From Bin87 sp034423595 (lineage in GTDB: Bacteria; Chloroflexota; Dehalococcoidia; Lucifugimonadales; UBA3495): 64,000 nucleotides of DNA. The notes beneath the pieces were generated by a model. That model saw only the letters and a list, made by a program, of their open reading frames with translations. It had not been told where the DNA came from and did not search any database. Made by a program: the position numbers and the translations under genes. The stretch is taken from assembly GCA_965207025.1 (NCBI GenBank), contig OZ242258.1, positions 3,038,001-3,102,000 of the forward strand, written 5' to 3'. The first letter of the stretch is position 1. Every line of letters starts with the position of its first letter. Positions 40,700 to 48,756 of this stretch are shown here, in pieces.

Positions 40700-42640
40700 A
40701 TGGATTTGCGAAGATTCTGGCATCCAAGAACGTTGCTCGCGCTCGGGGCGTTGGCTCTCACGGTGGTGATTGTGGCGTGCGGTGGAGCAGCCCCGACGCA
40801 GCAGGAAACCACCGGCGGAGCAACCACCGGTGGAAGCGCGCCACAGCAGGCCGCGGCGACTCCAACACTGAACCCCTTCGCGGGCGCAGTGGAGCCGACG
40901 CCGACCGCTCCGCTGAACGTGGCGCCCACCGCAGTGCCGGTGCCCACCGCCATGGTGGCGATTGACCAACGACCGGACTGGTGGCAGGAGGGCGAAGCCC
41001 AACACTATCGTGGAGACTTCCCATTGGTGGCGACCAGCAACCCCGGCTTCTGGGACGTTCACTACGGCGGTTCCATGAACACCGTGCTGATTCCCTCGGG
41101 CCCGCGGTTCAACCAGATCCTGGAGTACAACCCGGTCAACCCCAACGAGATCATTGGGGACCTGGCGGTGAGTTGGGAGTTCTACGACGACGGCAGCGAG
41201 GTGGGTTACACCTTCAACCTGCACCCCGACGCCACCTTCTCCGACGGACATCCGGTTGAAGCCGAGGACGTAGCATTCTCCATCGACCGCATCACCCTGG
41301 GGCAAGTCGAGGAAGGCGTGCTGCGCGCTCGCACCGGCTTCCTCAACAACTTCGTGGTCCACGGCACCGCCGAAGCCATCGACGCCAAGACGGTCAAGAT
41401 TCCCTTGCGGTTCCCCGCCGCCGGCTTCCTGCCCAACCTGGCCTCCGATTATATGAAGGTCTATCCCAAGCACGTGGGCGAGAACCTCACCCAGGAACAG
41501 GCCAACACGGGCAAGACCCAGGCCGAGGCTCTGGCCGCCATCAACGCGGGCACGCCCGACAGCCTGATCGGCTCCGGCCCCTGGATGCTCCGCGAATGGG
41601 AAAAGGACTCGGGATATTCCTACGACGCCAACCCCAACTACTTCAAGGCCGGTCGGCCCTTCTTTGACGGCCTCAAGATATTCCTGATTCGGGACACCGC
41701 CCGGCGTTTGTCGGCGTTGCAGGCCGGACAGGTTTACGGTTCCTACCAGCCCGTCACCGGCAGCAACCGCCCCGAAGACATGGCACGCCTGGAAGAGGAC
41801 ACCAACGGTCGCGTCCGCGCCGTCATTCTGGAAGCCTCCGGTGTCCAGGCTTTCTTCCTGAACCACCAGAAGCCGCCCTTTGACGACCCGCGGGTTCGGC
41901 GCGCAATGTACCTGGGCATCGACCGGGACAACGCGGTTGAAAAGGCCATCCTGGGCTTTGGACAGCCCGGCACTTTCTTCGCTCCTGGCGTAGTGGAAGA
42001 CCTGGAAGACCTGCGCGCCAACAACGCTGCCTACGGCGACCGTGAGGCCGCGTTGGCCGAGGCCAGACAGTTGCTCACCGAGGCCGGCTATCCCGACGGT
42101 TTCGAGATTACACACAACGTGGTGAGTTCCAACCCCTCCCTATCCACAGCGGAGACGGTGGCCCCCCAACTGCGGGAAGACCTCAACATAGACATCATCA
42201 TTCAACCCACCGACCTGGCTACCATGTACGTGGGGTTGCGCGACGGCGTGGCCAATTTTGACGGCGTGGGTACGGGCGTCATCCTGCGGGACCCGGGCGA
42301 CATCATCAACCAGTTCTACCTACAAGACGTGCTGCGCAATCCGCACAACTGGCAGAACGACGACGTTGACGAGTTGATAAAGCTGCAAAACGAGGAAGTT
42401 GACCCGGCGGTTCGGCAGGGGCACCTGGAAGCGTTGGCGGAAATCCTGCACCAGGGCGAAAGCCACTGGCTGCCCGTGCTGTGGTACTCCAGCGGCGGCG
42501 CGTTTGACTGCCGTATCAAGAACTACCACTACCCGCCCACTGTGCAGTTGGTTAAGAAGTGGGACCACGTGTGGTGGGCCGGCGGCGAAGCCTCCGCTTG
42601 CGACCACAACGCCAACGCTGACCGCGGTTACCGGCCATAA
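40700..42640 (+). CDS. ABC transporter substrate-binding lipoprotein (SBP_bac_5)
   Basis: A 646-residue lipoprotein with lipobox VIVAC (C27), a Thr/Gly/Pro-rich linker (ETTGGATTGGSAPQQAAATP), then a family 5 solute-binding domain: GYTFNLHPDATFSDGHPVEA, EDVAFSIDRITLG, FDDPRVRRAMYLGIDRDNAV, LAEARQLLTEAGYPDGFEIT. The ligand may be a peptide or other organic solute. The GGGAGG site fixes the ATG. Two permeases follow; no ATPases. Confidence 0.92.
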   Translation: MDLRRFWHPRTLLALGALALTVVIVACGGAAPTQQETTGGATTGGSAPQQAAATPTLNPFAGAVEPTPTAPLNVAPTAVPVPTAMVAIDQRPDWWQEGEAQHYRGDFPLVATSNPGFWDVHYGGSMNTVLIPSGPRFNQILEYNPVNPNEIIGDLAVSWEFYDDGSEVGYTFNLHPDATFSDGHPVEAEDVAFSIDRITLGQVEEGVLRARTGFLNNFVVHGTAEAIDAKTVKIPLRFPAAGFLPNLASDYMKVYPKHVGENLTQEQANTGKTQAEALAAINAGTPDSLIGSGPWMLREWEKDSGYSYDANPNYFKAGRPFFDGLKIFLIRDTARRLSALQAGQVYGSYQPVTGSNRPEDMARLEEDTNGRVRAVILEASGVQAFFLNHQKPPFDDPRVRRAMYLGIDRDNAVEKAILGFGQPGTFFAPGVVEDLEDLRANNAAYGDREAALAEARQLLTEAGYPDGFEITHNVVSSNPSLSTAETVAPQLREDLNIDIIIQPTDLATMYVGLRDGVANFDGVGTGVILRDPGDIINQFYLQDVLRNPHNWQNDDVDELIKLQNEEVDPAVRQGHLEALAEILHQGESHWLPVLWYSSGGAFDCRIKNYHYPPTVQLVKKWDHVWWAGGEASACDHNANADRGYRP

Positions 42641-42672
42641 GCCGGTCCGCGCCTGGCGCAACCAGCCATACA

Positions 42673-42713
42673 ACAGTTGGCCGGCTCCCATCCGAAAAGG
42701 GCCGGCCAACTGT
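42673..42713 (+). terminator. 12-bp perfect hairpin between binding protein and permease
   Basis: ACAGTTGGCCGG (42673-42684) and CCGGCCAACTGT (42702-42713) pair perfectly around a 17-base loop; no T-run follows. It could protect the lipoprotein mRNA 3' end or partly terminate, giving more binding protein than permease. Confidence 0.6.
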
Positions 42714-42762
42714 GTACAATAACGAGAATCGCTTTGCTGGTAACGCCGGCAGGAGTTGAGGA

Positions 42763-43722
42763 ATGTCTCAGTATCTGATTAGAAGATTTCTCTTATTCAT
42801 TCCCACTATGCTGCTGGCCACCATTCTGGTGTTCGGGCTGTTCTCCATAGTCCCAGGAGACGCCGCTGTTTTTCTGCTCACCGGCGAGGACGCCAGCGGG
42901 ACGGTCACCAACGAAGACTTTGAGCGCTTGCGCGAAGATCTGGGCCTCAACCGTCCCATCTACGTACAGTACGCCGACTGGCTGTGGGGCGTCGTGCGCG
43001 GCGACCTGGGCATATCCCTCTATTACGGGCAGCCTTTTGGCCTGGAGCTGGTGGAGCGCTTCGCCAGAACCTTTGAACTGGCAGTGCTGGCCATCATTAT
43101 GGCATTTGTCACCGCGGTGCCGCTGGGCATCCTCTCGGCGATGAAGCAGGACTCCGGCCTCGACTACGCCAGCCGAGTCATCGCCCTGCTGGGCATTGCC
43201 ATGCCCACTTTTTGGATCGGAGTGCTGGTCATCTACGCCCTGGTGTATGGGACAGGCTGGCTGCCGCCGTTGGAATACGCCCATTTATGGGAAGATCCGG
43301 TGCAGAACCTCAAATTGATGGTGCTGCCGGCGGCCGTGATCGGGTTCCATGACATGGCGTTCACCGCCCGCGTCACCCGGTCGGCGATGCTGGAGGTGAT
43401 GCGCGAAGATTACATGAGGACGGCGCGTTCCAAGGGCTTGCGCGAGTGGGTTGTGGTGGGTCGCCATGCGCTGAAAAATGCCCTGCTTCCGGTGGTCACC
43501 GTGTCTGGCTACCAGTTCGGCCGACTGCTGGGCGGCGTCATCATAGTTGAGCAGATCTTCGTCGTCCCCGGCGTTGGCAATTTCCTGATTGACGCCATCA
43601 ACCACCGGGACTTCCCGGTGATCCAGGGCGTTATCCTGATGACCGCGGCGGTAGTCCTGCTGCTCAATCTGATCATCGATATGCTCTACGGTATCCTGGA
43701 CCCACGGATCCGCTACTCATAG
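42763..43722 (+). CDS. ABC transporter permease, DppB/OppB type
   Basis: A 319-residue permease: YLIRRFLLFIPTMLLATILV (helix 1), LGLNRPIYVQYADWLWGVVR, GDLGISL, EAA loop ARSKGLREWVVVGRHALKNA and the typical terminus DMLYGILDPRIRYS. An AGGAG site precedes the ATG. It forms the channel with the next gene. Confidence 0.93.
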   Translation: MSQYLIRRFLLFIPTMLLATILVFGLFSIVPGDAAVFLLTGEDASGTVTNEDFERLREDLGLNRPIYVQYADWLWGVVRGDLGISLYYGQPFGLELVERFARTFELAVLAIIMAFVTAVPLGILSAMKQDSGLDYASRVIALLGIAMPTFWIGVLVIYALVYGTGWLPPLEYAHLWEDPVQNLKLMVLPAAVIGFHDMAFTARVTRSAMLEVMREDYMRTARSKGLREWVVVGRHALKNALLPVVTVSGYQFGRLLGGVIIVEQIFVVPGVGNFLIDAINHRDFPVIQGVILMTAAVVLLLNLIIDMLYGILDPRIRYS

Positions 43723-43776
43723 CCAGAAGAGGTTGCTGGATGCTGACGACAGTTGTTCCCACCGACAGGTGTTGCC

Positions 43777-44685
43777 ATGATTGATCAAACCACCGAACAG
43801 GCAACTCTAACCCGCGAGGGGCTGCCAGCCCCGGGGCTGGCAGCGCGTTCGTGGACTGGATTCATACGTTTCGTTCGCACGAAGCCACTGGGCGCGGTCG
43901 GCGGCTTGATTGTTCTGCTGCTCGTGATAGTGGCGGCGCTGGCGCCGGTGCTGGCGCCCTACGATCCCAGATCCACACCCGCTTTGCCGTGGGAGGCGCC
44001 CAACGCCAACTACCTGCTCGGCGCCGACTACGTGGGCCGGGACGTGTTGAGCCGTTTGATTTACGGCGCAAGGATTTCGTTGTACGTTGGTTTGGGCAGC
44101 GTGGTCGTGGGCATCACCGGCAGCTTCATCATCGGAGTGGCGCTCACCTACATAGGCGGCATAGTGGACACCGTTTCGCAACGCATCGTGGACGCCCTGA
44201 TGTCGTTGCCGGGCCTGCTGATCGCCCTGGCGATTATGGCGGTGGTGACCCCGTCGTTGAACACCGTGATCCTGGCCATCGTGATCGGCATGATCGCGCC
44301 CGTGATCAGAACCGTGCGCTCACAAGTGCTGTCGCTCAGAGAGTTGGACTACGTGACGGCGGCGACGGCCATCGGCGCTCCGCCCTGGCGCATCATCCTG
44401 CGCCACATCGTACCCAACTGCTTCGCCACCTACCTGGTGCTGGCGACGTACTATCTGGGTTTCGCCATCATCATCGAATCTTCGCTGTCCTTCCTGGGCG
44501 TGGGCACGCCGCCCGACCAGCCGAGTTGGGGCGGGATGCTGGTGCGCGCGGCTTCGGCCCACGTTAAAGCCGGTCCGTGGCTCGCCATATCCCCCGGCCT
44601 GGCCATCTTCATGGTGGTGATGGGGTTCAACCTGCTGGGCGACGCCCTGCGCGACGTATTCGACCCGCGCCTGCGCGGCCGCTAA
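43777..44685 (+). CDS. ABC transporter permease, DppC/OppC type
   Basis: A 302-residue permease: LGAVGGLIVLLLVIVAALAP (helix 1), LLGADYVGRDVLSRLIYGAR, EAA loop TAATAIGAPPWRIILRHIVP, SFLGVGTPPDQPSWGGML and the terminus NLLGDALRDVFDPRLRGR. ATG 43777 is preferred to TTG 43753. The locus ends here without ATPase genes; a weak hairpin (GAGGCCGGC/GCCGGTCTC, 44716-44742) follows. Confidence 0.93.
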   Translation: MIDQTTEQATLTREGLPAPGLAARSWTGFIRFVRTKPLGAVGGLIVLLLVIVAALAPVLAPYDPRSTPALPWEAPNANYLLGADYVGRDVLSRLIYGARISLYVGLGSVVVGITGSFIIGVALTYIGGIVDTVSQRIVDALMSLPGLLIALAIMAVVTPSLNTVILAIVIGMIAPVIRTVRSQVLSLRELDYVTAATAIGAPPWRIILRHIVPNCFATYLVLATYYLGFAIIIESSLSFLGVGTPPDQPSWGGMLVRAASAHVKAGPWLAISPGLAIFMVVMGFNLLGDALRDVFDPRLRGR

Positions 44686-44754
44686 CGAGCCGCTTCAATC
44701 ACGGCGAAAAAACGGGAGGCCGGCCATAACTTCGCCGGTCTCTCGGATTTCATC

Positions 44755-45081
44755 TCACAAGAATCTGGCCGCCGCCACAGCAATCGCCGCCACCGCTGCC
44801 GCGATGCTCGTGCCCCCAATCAACAGCCGATAGCCCATTGCATCGATCTTGCCTTCCAGACGCTCGTTGGAGGTATCGATCTTGCCTTCCAGACGCTCGT
44901 TCATGGCATCCATTTTCCCTTCCAAACGAGCGATGTCAGTTCTAACATCGGCGATCTCAGTGACGAGTTCGGCTTTCGCCCCAGCAATGTCCTCCTTGGT
45001 GGCCAGAGTGGGCAAGATAGTGTCCAAGCGTGTTTCCAGTATGGTCACGCGGTCTTCCAAGGTTGGGCCGGGCGTCGTCAT
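44755..45081 (-). CDS. Coiled-coil protein with C-terminal membrane anchor
   Basis: A 108-residue protein: a heptad-rich helix (LEDRVTILETRLDTILPTLA; TEIADVRTDIARLEGKMDAM), a duplicated unit NERLEGKID, then a C-terminal hydrophobic helix (GGTSIAAAVAAIAVAAARFL). The topology is that of a tail-anchored coiled coil, reminiscent of DUF1640/CCDC90-like proteins. Function unknown. The frame stays open upstream but the ATG at 45081, with GGAT upstream, is the only sensible start. Confidence 0.65.
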   Translation of the reverse strand: MTTPGPTLEDRVTILETRLDTILPTLATKEDIAGAKAELVTEIADVRTDIARLEGKMDAMNERLEGKIDTSNERLEGKIDAMGYRLLIGGTSIAAAVAAIAVAAARFL

Positions 45082-45170
45082 TGGGATGAATCCTTTTGCA
45101 TGATATATGGCGTATAAGGTCAGTGCAGTATTACATGGACTCCGCTGATTTACAACGCATGTTGAATGAA

Positions 45171-46544
45171 ATGAACACCAGACGCACGCTATTGCTGTTG
45201 CCCATGCTCGCCCTGCTGGCGGGTTTGCTGCTGGCCTGTGCGCCGACGCAGGAATCGCCCAACGCGGGATCATCGGCCTCACCATTAGCTCCCACGGACG
45301 CGGTCGCTCCGACCCTTGCGACGGCCACTCCGATGCCAACGGTGGCGCTGAGCAGTCCAATTGCTCCGTTGCCCACCGCGCGGGTGGAATCAGCGGCCAC
45401 CATGCTGCCAACGGCCACGTCGATTCCGGTATCGCCGGAGGGCAGCGTGATGATGATTGATGTTGAGGAGGCAGAGCGCACCCGCTCCAAGTATGAGAAC
45501 CTGCTGCGCGCCTCATGGGATACCGACTTCACGCGCACCACCATATCGTTCGACGAGATAATGACCGGCGGCCCGCCGAAAGACGGTATTCCTTCCATTG
45601 ACGATCCGCAGTTTGAATCGGTGGCCGACGCCGGCGCATGGCTCGACGACGTGGAGGCGGTGCAGGTGGTGGACCTGAACGGCGACGCCCGCGCCTATCC
45701 CGTGCAGGTGATGGTGTGGCACGAGCTGGTCAACGATACGGTGGGGGGTGAACCCGTCGTCATCACGTTTTGACCGCTCTGCAATACCGCCTTCGTGTTC
45801 AGGCGGACGGTTGACGGCGAGATACTGGACTTTGGGACGACCGGAGCGCTGCGGGACAGCAATCTGCTGATGTACGACCGGCAGACCGAATCGTGGTGGC
45901 AGGAATTCGGCGGCGAGGGTGTCATCGGCCACTACGCCGGCCACAAGCTGGAGCAGCTGTACCTGTCGATTACGTCGTGGGCCGATTTCAAGGTCATGTT
46001 CCCGGACGGGCAGGTGCTGTCTCGGCCCGATTCAGGGCGGCCCTACGGCAGCAACCCTTACGCGGGTTACGACCGACCGGGCAGTTCGCCTTTCCTGTTC
46101 GACGGCGCGGAAGACCCCCGCCTGCCCGCCGTAGAGCGCGTCGTAGCCCTGGAGCGGGGCAACGATGCGTGGGCCGTATCCTTCACCACGCTGGCCGAGG
46201 AGCGGGTGGTGTCCACGACCGTGGGCGGAGAGGACATCGTGGTTTTCTGGACGCCTGGCACGGCGTCGGCTTTGGACGCAGGTTCGGTGAGGTCAGGCCG
46301 GGACGTGGGCGCCGCCGGCATATTCTCGCCGGTGACGTCGGACGGGGAAACGTTGACGTTCTCCGGCGACGCTGATGGCGTCATCACTGACAGCGAAACT
46401 GGCAGCGTCTGGAACATCTTTGGAAGCGCAGTGAGCGGCCCGTTGGAGGGTACGCAGTTGACTCCGGTTCCCGGACGCATCGGGCAGCTGTGGTTCTCGT
46501 GGGCGGTGTACCGACCGGACACGGTGGTGTATCAGGGGCAATAA
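45171..46544 (+). CDS. DUF3179 lipoprotein with in-frame UGA at a CxxC cysteine (candidate selenoprotein)
   Basis: Two frames in the same register, 45171-45770 and 45774-46544, are separated only by TGA at 45771-45773. Read through, they give a 457-residue DUF3179 protein: lipoprotein signal LLAC (C23), a Thr/Pro-rich stalk, VMVWHELVNDTVGGEPVVIT, F-[UGA]-PLCNTAFVF, DFGTTGALRDSNLLMYDRQT, ESWWQEFGGEGVIGHYAG. Other DUF3179 proteins have F/Y-C-P-L-C-N here, so UGA (codon 201) replaces the first Cys of CxxC, giving UxxC. A hairpin lies at the right distance downstream. Alternatives are a TGC to TGA nonsense mutation or a sequencing error. No sel genes are visible in the window. Confidence 0.7.
45787..45806 (+). 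promoter_or_regulatory. Candidate bacterial SECIS-like hairpin after the UGA
   Basis: CCGCCT (45787-45792) pairs with AGGCGG (45801-45806) around TCGTGTTC; CAA/TTG may extend the stem past an internal loop. The loop starts 19 bases after the UGA, within the spacing usual for bacterial SECIS elements, and contains G and U. The loop sequence is not an exact match to the Escherichia coli type. Confidence 0.4.
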
Positions 46545-46655
46545 AGGGGCGGGTTTGAAACCCGCCCCTGCTGGATTCCCGCCTACGCGGGAATGACGGG
46601 GTTGTGGCGGGAATGACGGGCTGTGCGGGAATGACGGGTTGTTCGGGGATGACGG
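46545..46655. repeat. Family B palindrome followed by family E repeats
   Basis: AGGGGCGGGTTTGAAACCCG then CCCCT (46545-46569), then GGATTCCCGCCTACGCGGGAAT and several degenerate GGGAATGACGGG units up to the leucine dehydrogenase stop. Confidence 0.8.
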
Positions 46656-46662
46656 GGTATCG

Positions 46663-47730
46663 TTAGCCGCGCCAGACGTGGCGGACGCCGCGCACGGAGG
46701 CTAGACGTTGCTCTGCCAGCAGATCGGCTGCCCGCGCGGTGGAGATTTCCTTCTTGCCGGAGGTGGTGAGGACGGCGGCCATCTGCTCGTAGATGCGCTC
46801 GGTCTGCTGGCGGGAACGGTCGGGGTTGTAGGGCTGGCCGATCTCGGCGGCGGCGTTGATGATGCCGCCGGCGTTGATGAGAAAGTCGGGCGCGTAGATG
46901 ATGCCCCGGCGGTGCAGTTCCTCGCCATCCTCTGGGGTCGCCAACTGGTTGTTGGCGCCGCCGGCCACGATGCTGCAATGCAGGCGGTCGATGGTCTCGG
47001 CGTTGATGACGCCGCCCAGGGCGCACGGGGAGAATATGTCGCACTCCGTATCGTAGATTTCGTCGGGGCCAACCACGTTGACGCCCATCTGCCGAGCTTT
47101 GTCCAGCGCGGCATCGCTGATGTCGGTGGCGAAAATCTGCGCGTCATCCTCCAGCAGGTGCTCGGCGGTGTGGGAGGCCACCTTGCCGAACCCCTGCATG
47201 GCGACGGTCTTGCCGCGCAGCGAGTCGGAGCCCCAGGCGTGGGCGGCGCAGGCTCGCATACCCATGTAGATACCCAGGCCGGTCATGATGGACGTGTCGC
47301 CGCTACCGCCAAGAGTTACGTCCAGACCGACCACGTGCTCGGTTTCCTGGTGGACGGATTCCAGGTCGCGGCCGGTGGTGCCCACGTCGGTGGTGGTGAG
47401 GTAGCGTCCGCCCAGCGTATCCACGAAGCGGCCCCAGGCGCGCAGCAGTCCTTCGGTCTTGTCGGTGCGCGGGTCGCCGATGATGACGCCCTTGCCGCCG
47501 CCGAGATTCAGGCCGGCCGCCGCCGACTTGTAGGTCATGGCCTGGGACAGGCGCAGCGCATCGGCCAGGGCGTCGGCCTCGGATGCGTAGGGCCACATTC
47601 GGGTGCCGCCGCAGGAGGGGCCGAGCGTCGTGTCGTGGACGGCAATTATGCCTCGCAAGCCCGTTTCGGGGTCGCTGTACATCGTGACCTGTTCGTGGCC
47701 GTATTTGACCATCTTGTTGAGAACGTCCAT
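46663..47730 (-). CDS. Leucine dehydrogenase (Glu/Leu/Phe/Val dehydrogenase family)
   Basis: A 355-residue NAD-dependent amino acid dehydrogenase: GPSCGGTRMWPY, catalytic lysines K68 (TYKSAAAGLNLGGGKGV) and K80, Asp in TTDVGTTGRD, and a Rossmann motif VAMQGFGKVASHTAEHL. It is near-identical in layout to Bacillus leucine dehydrogenase. It converts branched-chain amino acids to 2-oxo acids with release of ammonia. The ATG has GGAGG at 12 bases. Family B/E repeats lie downstream and another family E palindrome upstream (about 47842-47862). Confidence 0.93.
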   Translation of the reverse strand: MDVLNKMVKYGHEQVTMYSDPETGLRGIIAVHDTTLGPSCGGTRMWPYASEADALADALRLSQAMTYKSAAAGLNLGGGKGVIIGDPRTDKTEGLLRAWGRFVDTLGGRYLTTTDVGTTGRDLESVHQETEHVVGLDVTLGGSGDTSIMTGLGIYMGMRACAAHAWGSDSLRGKTVAMQGFGKVASHTAEHLLEDDAQIFATDISDAALDKARQMGVNVVGPDEIYDTECDIFSPCALGGVINAETIDRLHCSIVAGGANNQLATPEDGEELHRRGIIYAPDFLINAGGIINAAAEIGQPYNPDRSRQQTERIYEQMAAVLTTSGKKEISTARAADLLAEQRLASVRGVRHVWRG

Positions 47731-47900
47731 TGCATCGCCTCCTCTTTGAACGAGTTATGGGTGGATGGAGCGAAGCGGCGTGAGGTAGTGGGTTGGTGCG
47801 AGTAGCGGCACTCGCCTCTACTACTATTATAAAACACGATACCGGCTTTCGCCGGTATGACGGGGATGGCGTGATTTATGACGGGGATGGTGTGATTGCA

Positions 47901-47918
47901 GTGGGGTATAATCCCCGC
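47901..47918 (+). promoter_or_regulatory. TATAAT box inside a GGGG/CCCC palindrome
   Basis: GTGGGGTATAATCCCCGC: a perfect -10 hexamer (47907-47912) enclosed by inverted G/C runs, 45 bp before the cyclophilin ATG. Probable promoter of that gene; the -35 is not clear. Confidence 0.45.
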
Positions 47919-47956
47919 AGTTTATCCACAGAATCTACCCTCAGGAGAACACATCA

Positions 47957-48493
47957 ATGCCTCCCAAGCAGTACGAAAACCCTCCCGGCCTCGTGATCGA
48001 AGGGACCAAGCGCTATCATGCCATCATCAAGACCGACAAGGGCGACATGACCATCGAGCTTTTGTCGGAGGTGGCGCCTCGTGCGGTCAATAACTTCGTG
48101 TTCCTGGCTCGCGACGGCTTCTACGAAGACAACCAGTTCCACCGGGTGATCAACGGGTTCATGATCCAGGGCGGATGCCCCCGTGGCGACGGCACCGGCG
48201 GGCCGGGCTACCGGTTCCGCGACGAGGAAGTGACGCGCTCCTACACGCGGGGAACGCTGGCGATGGCCAACGCCGGGCCGAATACCAACGGGAGCCAGTG
48301 GTTCATAGTCCACGGGGCCGACGTGGGCCTGCCGCCCAACTACACGATTTTTGGGATGCTGACCGACGGCGACGACGTGCTGGATGCGTTGGCGACTTCG
48401 CCGGTGCGCCAGAGTCGCGGCGGCGAGAACAGCCAGCCCACGGAGCGGTTGGCCATCCAGAATATCGAGATCACCGAGACCGATTTGGGTTAG
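47957..48493 (+). CDS. Peptidyl-prolyl cis-trans isomerase, cyclophilin type
   Basis: A 178-residue single-domain cyclophilin: MTIELLSEVAPRAVNNFVFL, FHRVINGFMIQGGCPRGDGT (catalytic Arg in FHRV), GTLAMANAGPNTNGSQWFI and the Trp-less LPPNYTIFGMLTDGDDVLDA. It lacks a signal peptide and is probably cytoplasmic. It catalyses prolyl isomerisation in protein folding. The CAGGAG site is 11 bases upstream. Confidence 0.95.
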   Translation: MPPKQYENPPGLVIEGTKRYHAIIKTDKGDMTIELLSEVAPRAVNNFVFLARDGFYEDNQFHRVINGFMIQGGCPRGDGTGGPGYRFRDEEVTRSYTRGTLAMANAGPNTNGSQWFIVHGADVGLPPNYTIFGMLTDGDDVLDALATSPVRQSRGGENSQPTERLAIQNIEITETDLG

Positions 48494-48606
48494 TCTCGGG
48501 CTTTCGGAGCCGAAATGCAGGGGTGGGCCGGATGCCCACCCCTTTGGGTTTTATACGCGACCAGAATGCTGGAAATACCGCGTATGGGCCAACGTCAGCT
48601 GAGCAA

Positions 48607-48742
48607 GGATTTCCTGGATTCCGGCTCAAGGCCGGAATGACGAATGGGAGGCCGGAATGACAAGAGTATGGCCGGAATGACGAGTCTGATGCACCGAAGC
48701 TCGGCGAACAAGATTGCCGCGTCGCTACGCTCCTCGCAATGA
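48607..48742. repeat. Family E cluster and half family C repeat
   Basis: CTGGATTCCGGCTCAAGGCC then GGAATGACGA (48613-48642), repeated GGCCGGAATGACNA units to 48682, then GATTGCCGCGTCGCTACGCT then CCTCGCAATGACA (48711-48743). The last provides an ATG (48739) in frame with the MFS gene, but that is repeat sequence. Confidence 0.75.
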
Positions 48743-48756
48743 CACGTTGGGTAGGT

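Noticed and set aside
44755..45516. 253-aa version of the coiled-coil protein
   Set aside because: The extra N-terminal 145 residues are antisense to the DUF3179 gene and low in quality; the ATG at 45081 begins the coiled-coil protein properly.
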